A DNA stretch of 12,795 nucleotides. Source: Candidatus Neomicrothrix sp. UBA2131 (GTDB lineage: Bacteria; Actinomycetota; Acidimicrobiia; Acidimicrobiales; MedAcidi-G1). The translations under genes and the position numbers were made by a program. This document shows positions 7,468 to 12,795 of the stretch, in pieces. Within the stretch, counting starts at the first letter, position 1. Each line of letters opens with the position of its first letter. The notes under the pieces are model-generated. The model searched no databases. It saw only the letters and a program-made list of their open reading frames with translations, and was not told the origin of the DNA. The stretch spans positions 1 to 12,795 of the forward strand of contig DCXR01000048.1 in the NCBI GenBank assembly GCA_002329075.1, in the 5' to 3' direction.

Positions 7468-9569
7468 GGATCGACGTCCAGTCTGGTGACGCGCAGGCAG
7501 CCGTCGGCCTGGAGGACGGCCTGCCGGTCGGTGGTCAGCCAGGTGGTCGTCTGGGGTTCGACGATGACGGCAGGGCCGATGACCCGATCGCCGGGCTCGA
7601 GGACGTCGCGCTCGACGACGGCCGCCTCGACGGTGCTGCCGGTCGTGGTGTCGTGGATGGGCCGGGACCGGATGCCTGCGACGTCCCGTCGGGCGGCGGT
7701 GTGCCCGATGCGTTCGACCACGGGTCGGGGAGTGGTGACCTTGACGGCCCAACCGACGGCTTCGATATCCAGGCCTTCGATGGGTCGGCCGAAGAACTCG
7801 CTATAGGCCGCCTCGAAGCGCTTCGTTAGGTGCAGGTGGCCGGAGCCGTCGAAGGGATCCTGGTCGAGGGCCACGGGGATCTCCCAGCCCTGGCCGGCGT
7901 AGCGCATGTAGGCCCAGCGCTCGACCTCGAGTTCGGTTCCGGCGGGCTCCCCGGCCCGTTCGCCGAGTGCCTCGCGGACGAACGAACCCGCCTCGTCCTC
8001 GAGGTCGGAGAGGAGGCGGTTGGCCCGGTCGTGGTTGAAGCCGTGCATCGGGGCGTAGTGGCTGCGGACCGCCTCGTAGGCAAACGGGGCCCGGAGGAAG
8101 CCGATGGCCGAGCCGACGCCGGCGCCGGGCGGGATGAGGATGGCTTCGATGTCGAGCTTGTCGCAGAGTCGGCTGGCGTGGAGGGGTGCGCCGCCGCCGA
8201 AGGCGATCATGGTGAAGCGCGACACGTCCTTGCCGTTCTCGACGGCGTGGACCCTGGCGGCGTTGGCCATGTTCTCGTCGACGACCTCGGTGACGCCGAT
8301 TGCTGCCTCCGTGGCGTCGACACCCAGGTGTGCGCCGACGCCGCTGAGTAGCGCCGTGGCGGCCGCCTCGGTCGACAACTCGATGCTCGATGCGCCGAAC
8401 GTGTCGACGGAGAGGCGACCGAGGGCCAGGTTGGCGTCGGAGACGGTCGGGTCGGTGCCGCCCAACTGGTAGGCGGCCGGTCCCGGCTCGGAACCGGCAC
8501 TCTGCGGGCCGACGCGGATCTGCCCGAGGGCGTCGACGCCGGCTATGGAACCGCCCCCGGCACCGATCTCGATCATCTCGATGACCGGAATGGCGATCGG
8601 CATGCCGCTGCCCTTCGTGAAGCGGTGGGTGCGGGCCACCTCGAAGGTCTTGGCGGTACGGGGCGTCTGATCCTCGATGAGACAGATCTTGGCCGTCGTG
8701 CCGCCCATGTCGTAGGAGAGGACGTTGTCGAGCCCGTGGCGGTCGGCCAGGTGGGCGGCGAAGATGGCGCCCCCCGCCGGACCGGACTCGACGAGGCGCA
8801 CCGGGAAGTTGGCAGCACTCTCGACACTGATGAGGCCGCCCCCGGAGTGGATCAGGTAGACGGGGCACGATGCGCCGGCGGCGTGGAGTTGTTCCTCGAG
8901 GCGGTGGAGGTAGCCGGCCATGAGCGGCTGGAGGTAGGCGTTTGCGCAGACCGTGTTGAAGCGCTCGAACTCGCGCATCTGCGGTGCCACCTCGGACGAG
9001 ATCGAGATGGATGCGCCGGGCAGGTGCCCGGTCAGGACCTCGCGGATCCGCCGCTCGTGGTCCCCGTTTCGGTAGGCGTGCATGAAGCCCACAGCGACCG
9101 CCTCGTAGGGGCCCTCGTCGGTGCCTTCGGCGAGGTGGCGGGCGAGCGCGAGGGCTTCGGCCTCGTCGAAGGAGCGGAGCACGGTGCCGTCGGCGGCGAT
9201 GCGCTCGTCGAGGACGTGGCGGTCGCGGCGTTCGATGAGGGGTGCGGGTAGGACCAGGTTCAGGTCGTACTGCTCGAAGCGGCTCTCGGTGCGCATCTCG
9301 ACGACGTCGCGGAAGCCAGCCGTGGTGACGAACGCGGTGTGCGCCCCCGTGCGGTTGATGAGGGCGTTGGTGGCGAGAGTTGTGCCGTGGATGAAGCTGG
9401 TGAGGCCGGCGAGGTCGGCGTGGGCCTCGTCGACCACCTGGCTGATCCCGTCGAGCACGCCGCGCTCCGGGGCGTCGTGCGTGGTGAGCACCTTGGTCGA
9501 GAACATCCCCTCGGAGTTCTCGAGGACGATGTCGGTGAACGTCCCGCCGATGTCGGCTCCGATGCGCAT
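7464..9569 (-). CDS. hyuA: Hydantoinase A/oxoprolinase family protein (HyuA)
   Basis: This is the ATP-using subunit that activates (phosphorylates) a cyclic amide substrate for opening by HyuB. It has 701 aa, standard for split HyuA proteins. The actin/hexokinase-type (ASKHA) nucleotide fold is shown by DIGGTFTDIV (6-15) at the N-terminus, YDMGGTTAKI (286-295) for the second phosphate loop and GGGAPLHA (458-465). The family block GSEPGPAAYQLGGTDPTVSD lies at 359-378, and a C-terminal beta-rich region carries YMRYAGQGWEI (554-564). The start at 9569 leaves a 24-base gap to the SDR stop, with GAGAG around 10 bases upstream as a modest ribosome site. The substrate could be N-methylhydantoin, 5-oxoproline, a lactam or a related cyclic amide. 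Acetone carboxylase is less likely, as no gamma subunit is seen nearby. Confidence 0.93.
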   Translation of the reverse strand: MRIGADIGGTFTDIVLENSEGMFSTKVLTTHDAPERGVLDGISQVVDEAHADLAGLTSFIHGTTLATNALINRTGAHTAFVTTAGFRDVVEMRTESRFEQYDLNLVLPAPLIERRDRHVLDERIAADGTVLRSFDEAEALALARHLAEGTDEGPYEAVAVGFMHAYRNGDHERRIREVLTGHLPGASISISSEVAPQMREFERFNTVCANAYLQPLMAGYLHRLEEQLHAAGASCPVYLIHSGGGLISVESAANFPVRLVESGPAGGAIFAAHLADRHGLDNVLSYDMGGTTAKICLIEDQTPRTAKTFEVARTHRFTKGSGMPIAIPVIEMIEIGAGGGSIAGVDALGQIRVGPQSAGSEPGPAAYQLGGTDPTVSDANLALGRLSVDTFGASSIELSTEAAATALLSGVGAHLGVDATEAAIGVTEVVDENMANAARVHAVENGKDVSRFTMIAFGGGAPLHASRLCDKLDIEAILIPPGAGVGSAIGFLRAPFAYEAVRSHYAPMHGFNHDRANRLLSDLEDEAGSFVREALGERAGEPAGTELEVERWAYMRYAGQGWEIPVALDQDPFDGSGHLHLTKRFEAAYSEFFGRPIEGLDIEAVGWAVKVTTPRPVVERIGHTAARRDVAGIRSRPIHDTTTGSTVEAAVVERDVLEPGDRVIGPAVIVEPQTTTWLTTDRQAVLQADGCLRVTRLDVDP

Positions 9570-9593
9570 GACGAGGCTCTCGGTCGAGACCAG

Positions 9594-10400
9594 CTAGTCC
9601 AGCGAGTCCAGGGACGGGAAGTCGCCGGGCGGCATGATGTCGACTGTGGCTGAGCGCTGCTGGGCGAGCATGCCGCCGTCGACGGTCAGGGTGACGCCGG
9701 TGACGTACCGGGCGTCGTCCGAGGCGAGGAAGACGGCGGGGCCGGCCAGGTCGTCCGGGTCGCCGGGTCGTCCGAGGGGGATGTTCTCGCCGCGGAGTCG
9801 ACGGGCCTCCTCGTCCATGCCCTCGCAGTCGATCGAGCCGGGGACGAGGGCGCAGACCCGGATGCCGTAGGGACCGAGGTCGAGGGCCATGGCACGGGTG
9901 AGGGCCTCGATGCCGCCCTTGGAGGCGTCGTAGGCGGCGAAGGCCCGGTGGGCGCGGGTGGCGCCGCCGGAGGACATGTGGAGGATCACGCCGACGCCGT
10001 TCCCGGCCATGATGCGGGCGGCCCGGTGCGAGGTGAGGAAGTGGCCGGTGAGGTTGACGTCGATGATCCGGCGCCACCATGCCTCGTCGGCCTCGAGGAA
10101 GTGGAGCATCGGCGAGACGAGGCCGGCATTGTTGACGAGCACGTCGACGGTCCCGTGTGCCTCGAGGACGGCGTCGAACATGGCGTTGACCTGGCCGCTG
10201 TCGGAGACGTCGGCGACGGCCGCCATCGCCGTGCCACCCGAGGCGTTGATCCCGGCCGTGACCTCGTCGGCGCCTGTTGCATCGATGTCGTTGACGACGA
10301 CGTTGGCGCCTACCCCGGCGAAGCGTTCGGCAATGGCCCGGCCGATACCGCGACCGGATCCGGTCACAATGACGGTTCGTCCCTGAAGGGAAGCGCTCAT
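9594..10400 (-). CDS. Short-chain dehydrogenase/reductase (SDR)
   Basis: This is a classical SDR of 268 aa that oxidises an alcohol or reduces a ketone with NAD(P). The cofactor motif is TGSGRGIG (13-20), Asp38 at the end of beta-2 suggests NAD(H), NNAG is at 90-93, the structural Asn is 116, and the catalytic set Ser144, Tyr157, Lys161 has the expected spacing (YDASK). The family end VTLTVDGGMLAQQ (237-248 region) is followed by about 20 extra residues rich in Pro, Asp and Ser. The ATG at 10400 has GAGG six bases upstream. The frame extends upstream without family content, so this start is preferred. It is the first gene of the minus-strand catabolic operon, 24 bases before hyuA. A link to the HyuAB/oxidase pathway is inferred from position; the substrate is unknown. 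Confidence 0.92.
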   Translation of the reverse strand: MSASLQGRTVIVTGSGRGIGRAIAERFAGVGANVVVNDIDATGADEVTAGINASGGTAMAAVADVSDSGQVNAMFDAVLEAHGTVDVLVNNAGLVSPMLHFLEADEAWWRRIIDVNLTGHFLTSHRAARIMAGNGVGVILHMSSGGATRAHRAFAAYDASKGGIEALTRAMALDLGPYGIRVCALVPGSIDCEGMDEEARRLRGENIPLGRPGDPDDLAGPAVFLASDDARYVTGVTLTVDGGMLAQQRSATVDIMPPGDFPSLDSLD

Positions 10401-10514
10401 GGGAAGCCTCGACTTGTCTCGGTGGGGAGAGCCGACGGGATGCGCCGGGTCGCGCAGGTTATCCCCGGCAGGGCGAGGGTAGCCATCTGCGGTCAGGGCT
10501 GGCAGCGTGTTGCA
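10401..10514. promoter_or_regulatory. Divergent intergenic region between SDR operon and GFA gene
   Basis: These 114 bases must hold the promoter of the minus-strand SDR-hyuA-hyuB-oxidase operon and probably that of the plus-strand GFA gene. I see no convincing -35/-10 pair or operator palindrome. On the minus strand a weak CTGCCA and TACCCT pair with an 18-base spacer is present but poorly matched. No regulator gene lies next to it in the window. Confidence 0.45.
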
Positions 10515-10925
10515 ATGAGCGAACACGAGCATCGAACACACACTGGACGGTGCGCCTGTGGGGGCGTCCGCTATCGCATCGACGGGCCGATCCGCGACGT
10601 CATGGACTGTCACTGTGAGCCCTGTCGACGCCTGACCGGACACCACATGGCTGCCTCCTCTGCGGCGGTCACCGACATCACGTTCGAAGCCGACGCCTCC
10701 CTGTCGTGGTATGCGGGGACCCCGACCACCGAGTACGGCTTCTGTTCGACCTGCGGGTCGACCCTGTTCTGGCGTGCCGAGGACAAGTCCGACCAGTTGT
10801 CGATCGCAGCGGGGAGCCTCGACGACCCCAGCGAGTTGTCGACGGTGCTGGTCCTGTTCGGTGAGGAAGCGGCCGACTACCACCGGCTCGATCCCGATGT
10901 CGAAACGTTGCCCGGCGATCACTGA
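10515..10925 (+). CDS. GFA/CENP-V domain zinc-binding protein
   Basis: This is a 136 aa cytoplasmic protein of the glutathione-dependent formaldehyde-activating (GFA) enzyme-like family. Seven cysteines fall in the family pattern: Cys13 and Cys15 (CACGG), Cys32, Cys34 and Cys37 (CHCEPCRRLTG), and Cys77 and Cys80 (FCSTCGS), which bind zinc in known members. Most members have no proven activity, and actinobacteria generally lack glutathione, so formaldehyde activation should not be assumed. The ATG at 10515 begins just before the conserved GRCACGG but has no clear ribosome site. An in-frame ATG at 10440 lies ten bases after GGGGAGA and would add 25 residues without family resemblance, so the start is uncertain. 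It is divergent from the SDR operon. Confidence 0.88.
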   Translation: MSEHEHRTHTGRCACGGVRYRIDGPIRDVMDCHCEPCRRLTGHHMAASSAAVTDITFEADASLSWYAGTPTTEYGFCSTCGSTLFWRAEDKSDQLSIAAGSLDDPSELSTVLVLFGEEAADYHRLDPDVETLPGDH

Positions 10926-10996
10926 GCCCGCTGGGGCCGCGCCCTGCACCCATCGCCAGGGGAGGTTCTCGGCTCTGGCCGTGCGATGCTGGGCCG
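10926..10996 (+). promoter_or_regulatory. Short intergenic region upstream of the NYN/LOTUS gene
   Basis: These 71 bases lie between the GFA stop and the next ATG. There is no Shine-Dalgarno sequence close to the ATG at 10997. GATGCT at 10985-10990 sits exactly where a -10 box would be for a transcript beginning on that ATG, so a leaderless message is possible. The matching -35 position (10962-10967, GAGGTT) is poor. Only weak four- or five-base stems are present, so no terminator is called. Confidence 0.3.
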
Positions 10997-12028
10997 ATGC
11001 GAACAGACAGCCACGAGGAGCGCATCGGCGTCTTCCTCGACTATGAGAACCTCGCCATCGGCGCCCGCGAGAGCCTGGGCCTGAAGCGCTTCGACTTCGG
11101 GCCGATCGCACGTGCCATGGCCGAGCGGGGCCGGGTCGTCTACCGCCGTGCATATGCCGACTGGTCGGGCTTCGACGACGACCGGCGGCACCTCGCCCGC
11201 CACCAGGTCGAGCTCATCGAGATCCCGCAGCGCATGGGTACCAGCCGCAAGAACGCCGCCGACATCAAGATGGTGGTCGATGCCCTGGAGTTGGCTTTCG
11301 AAAGGGCCTTCGTCACGACCATCGTGATCTGCACCGGCGACAGCGACTTCACGCCGCTGGTCCAGAAGTTGCGCGAGCTGGACCGTCGGGTGATCGGCAT
11401 CGGGGTGCGCGATTCGACGTCGAAGTTGCTGCCGCCGGCGTGCGACGAGTTCCTCTTCTACGACAGCCTCGAGGGCGTCGAAGCGGTGCGGGACGCGTCG
11501 GGAAAGATGGGTGGCGACGCCGTCGACGGGGGAGACGACGATGGCGGATCGGTGCCGGCGGCGAGCCTCGACGAGTTGGTGATCTCGACACTGGCCGGCA
11601 TGCAGGGGTCCGGCGAGGACGTGAGGGCCTCGACCTTGAAACGGGCCATCCAGCGCATCGACCCGACGTTCTCCGAGGCCGACCATGGTTTCCGGGGCTT
11701 CACGGAGTTGTTGCGCCACCTCGCCGACCGCCAGGTGGTCGAGGTGTCGGGCACCAAGCGTGATCCGGATGTCGACCTGGTGACCGGTGGCGGACCGTCG
11801 AAGGCGGCCTTCGACCTGCTGGTCGAGGTCGTGGGCGACGCCGGAAAGAAGGGCGCTGTCATGTCGGGGCTCAAGACCGAGTTGCGTCGTCGGAACCCCG
11901 ACTTCAGCGAGCGGGCCATCGGCTACGGCGGGTTCCTGCAGTTCTGCAAGGCGGCGGCGGCGAGGGACCTCGTCGCCATGGCGTGGGACGACAAGCGTGG
12001 CGACTACCTCCTGTCGGGCACTACCTGA
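10997..12028 (+). CDS. NYN domain putative ribonuclease with two OST-HTH/LOTUS domains
   Basis: This is a 343 aa predicted cytoplasmic protein. Residues 8-157 form a NYN (PIN-like, LabA type) domain with the metal-binding acidic set Asp15 (GVFLDYEN), Asp89 in NAADIKMVVDA and Asp115/Asp117 in CTGDSDF, all intact, so nuclease activity on RNA is plausible. A Gly/Asp-rich linker (about 165-188) leads to a first OST-HTH/LOTUS domain (about 191-251, with LKRAIQRIDPTFSE and GFRGFTELL). A second follows (about 268-340, with LKTELRRRNPDFSE and GYGGFLQF). LOTUS domains are known RNA-binding modules that often accompany NYN domains in bacteria and in eukaryotic MARF1. The start is not supported by a ribosome site. 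The stop overlaps the ribosome site of the next gene. The cellular target is unknown. Confidence 0.9.
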   Translation: MRTDSHEERIGVFLDYENLAIGARESLGLKRFDFGPIARAMAERGRVVYRRAYADWSGFDDDRRHLARHQVELIEIPQRMGTSRKNAADIKMVVDALELAFERAFVTTIVICTGDSDFTPLVQKLRELDRRVIGIGVRDSTSKLLPPACDEFLFYDSLEGVEAVRDASGKMGGDAVDGGDDDGGSVPAASLDELVISTLAGMQGSGEDVRASTLKRAIQRIDPTFSEADHGFRGFTELLRHLADRQVVEVSGTKRDPDVDLVTGGGPSKAAFDLLVEVVGDAGKKGAVMSGLKTELRRRNPDFSERAIGYGGFLQFCKAAAARDLVAMAWDDKRGDYLLSGTT

Positions 12029-12033
12029 GGAAG
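12027..12033 (+). promoter_or_regulatory. Ribosome binding site overlapping the NYN gene stop, for the GTG-start gene
   Basis: GAGGAAG begins inside the TGA stop of the NYN/LOTUS gene and ends seven bases before the GTG at 12041-12043. This fixes the GTG start of the following gene and implies translational coupling of the two. Confidence 0.65.
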
Positions 12034-12040
12034 ATCCACC

Positions 12041-12700
12041 GTGACAGGGAAGAGTGAACTCCGACGCAAGCCCGACCGGGCGGTGGACGACCCGGCCGAG
12101 CGGGATGCGGTGCTCGACGAGGGCATCATCGCCCACGTGGGGCTCGTGGCGGGTGAGGGCGCCGAGCCACATCCGGTGGTCATCCCGATGTTGTACGCGC
12201 GTCTCGGCCAACAACTGCTGCTGCATGGTTCGCCGGCGAGCCGACTGTTGCGCACGGCGAAGGGTGGGGTCATGGTGTGCGTGACCGTCACGTTGGTCGA
12301 CGACCTGGTCCTCGCCCGGTCGGGCCTGCACCACTCGATGAACTACCGGTCGGTCGTGGTGTTCGGCACGGCGACCGAGGTCACCGACCATGACCTGAAG
12401 GTCGAGGCGCTCGATCACCTGACCGAGCACGTCATACCTGGGCGCATGGAGACGATCCGGCCGCACACCGCCAAGGAGGTCCAGGCCACGACGGTGCTGT
12501 CCATGCCGTTGGACGAATGGTCGATGAAGGTCCGGAGCGGACCGCCGGTCGACGATGACGAGGATCTGGGCGAACCGGCCTGGGCGGGGCTCATTCCGCT
12601 GGGCGTGGCCGCCGGCACGCCGATCCCGGACGAACACATGCCGGAGGGCGCCGAGGTCCCAGCCCATGTGGCCGGCTGGAGTCGGGGTACGTCGGGGTGA
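12041..12700 (+). CDS. Pyridoxamine 5'-phosphate oxidase family protein (FMN-binding split barrel)
   Basis: This is a 219 aa predicted cytoplasmic flavin-binding protein of the Pyridox_ox_2/NimA-like group. Family signs are HVGLVAGEGAEPHPVVIPML (32-51), HGSPASRLLR (62-71), VCVTVTLVDDLVLARSGLHH (79-98) leading into SMNYRSVVVFG, and the C-terminal KVRSGPPVDDDEDLG block (163-177) with PAWAGLIPL (179-187). Members bind FMN or another cofactor and reduce varied substrates. True pyridoxine oxidase activity is not implied. The GTG start is chosen because GAGGAAG lies seven bases upstream and the 12-base gap to the NYN gene points to one transcript. Why a flavoprotein is coupled to an RNA-binding nuclease is not evident; it may be simple co-transcription. 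Confidence 0.87.
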   Translation: MTGKSELRRKPDRAVDDPAERDAVLDEGIIAHVGLVAGEGAEPHPVVIPMLYARLGQQLLLHGSPASRLLRTAKGGVMVCVTVTLVDDLVLARSGLHHSMNYRSVVVFGTATEVTDHDLKVEALDHLTEHVIPGRMETIRPHTAKEVQATTVLSMPLDEWSMKVRSGPPVDDDEDLGEPAWAGLIPLGVAAGTPIPDEHMPEGAEVPAHVAGWSRGTSG

Positions 12701-12717
12701 CTTCGGCGGTCTAGCCG

Positions 12718-12795
12718 ATGCTGACCGTGCTCGGCGTTCTGCTCGTCGGGGCGCTCAACGAGGCACGGGCCGAGCGGGTCACGGCGTTCTGGATG
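12718..12795 (+). CDS. 5' fragment of a possible membrane or secreted protein (partial)
   Basis: An ATG at 12718 opens a frame that runs to the window edge for 26 codons. An in-frame TAG at 12712 rules out an earlier start. The residues begin MLTVLGVLLVGAL, a hydrophobic stretch that could be a membrane segment or signal anchor, then turn charged (NEARAERVTAFWM). Nearly all third codon positions are G or C, as in neighbouring genes. There is no strong ribosome site, and an opposite-strand frame ending at 12711 is also open, so the call is tentative and no family is recognised. Confidence 0.4.
   Translation, partial: MLTVLGVLLVGALNEARAERVTAFWM

Noticed and set aside
7468..7752. Upstream extension of hyuB by 95 codons
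   Set aside because: The stretch overlaps the 3' end of hyuA in another frame, is Arg/His-rich, and hyuB family homology begins at the ATG in the ATGA overlap at 7464-7467.
5863..9569. HyuA/HyuB as acetone carboxylase subunits
   Set aside because: The fold is shared, but no small gamma subunit is present and the neighbours (DAO oxidase, Liv transporter) fit amino-acid-like substrates better.
7801..10080. Very long minus-strand open frame (759 codons) overlapping hyuA and the SDR gene
   Set aside because: It is in the wrong frame relative to two clear genes and encodes an Arg/Pro/His-rich shadow product typical of GC-rich out-of-frame reading.
10440..10514. Longer N-terminus for the GFA gene starting at the ATG at 10440
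   Set aside because: It has a fair upstream GGGGAGA, but the added 25 residues do not look like the family and the conserved region starts right after the Met at 10515; kept only as an alternative.
10942..10961. CCCTG/CAGGG inverted repeat after the GFA gene as a terminator
   Set aside because: It has only a five-base stem with a ten-base loop and no T-tract, which is expected by chance at this GC content.
10919..12667. Long minus-strand open frame (582 codons) antisense to the NYN and flavoprotein genes
   Set aside because: Both plus-strand genes have clear domain motifs; the antisense product shows none and is compositionally biased.
12711..12795. Minus-strand gene ending at 12711
   Set aside because: The frame is open to the edge, but the residues are Ser/Thr/Arg/Pro-rich like a shadow, while the plus-strand frame starts with a plausible hydrophobic N-terminus.

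Overview
The window is GC-rich and densely coding, with third codon positions that are mostly G or C. Genes are tightly packed, five junctions use ATGA stop/start overlaps, and TTG and GTG starts occur. This fits a high-GC actinobacterium-like organism. The lineage is an inference: the unusually long LivM fits an uncultured actinomycete or Acidimicrobiia-type genome, but nothing in the DNA proves it. No rRNA, tRNA, CRISPR array, insertion sequence or prophage gene was seen.

Positions 1-4636 (plus strand) hold a branched-chain amino acid (HAAT/Liv) type ABC importer. First comes the last codons of an upstream gene, which by position may be the periplasmic binding protein. A GC-rich hairpin follows, then livH, livM, livG and livF, each junction overlapping by four bases. 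LivH carries an extra N-terminal segment of about 65 residues and LivM one of about 255 residues. LivG has an altered ABC signature motif.

Positions 4670-10400 (minus strand, convergent with the importer) hold a four-gene catabolic operon transcribed in the order SDR dehydrogenase, hyuA, hyuB, FAD-dependent amine/amino acid oxidase. HyuA and HyuB are the two halves of an ATP-dependent cyclic-amide (hydantoin/oxoproline/lactam) hydrolase. The oxidase belongs to the DAO/FOXRED1-sarcosine oxidase superfamily. My best reading is an uptake-and-degradation locus: the Liv-type transporter brings in an amino-acid-like or cyclic amide compound, HyuAB opens it at the cost of ATP, and the oxidase and SDR oxidise the products. 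The true substrate cannot be read from the sequence.

Positions 10515-12700 (plus strand, divergent from the catabolic operon) hold three smaller genes. They are a seven-cysteine GFA/CENP-V-type zinc protein, a NYN-domain putative ribonuclease with two C-terminal OST-HTH/LOTUS domains, and a flavin-binding split-barrel protein of the pyridoxamine 5'-phosphate oxidase family. The last two are translationally coupled. The window ends inside a possible further gene with a hydrophobic N-terminus.
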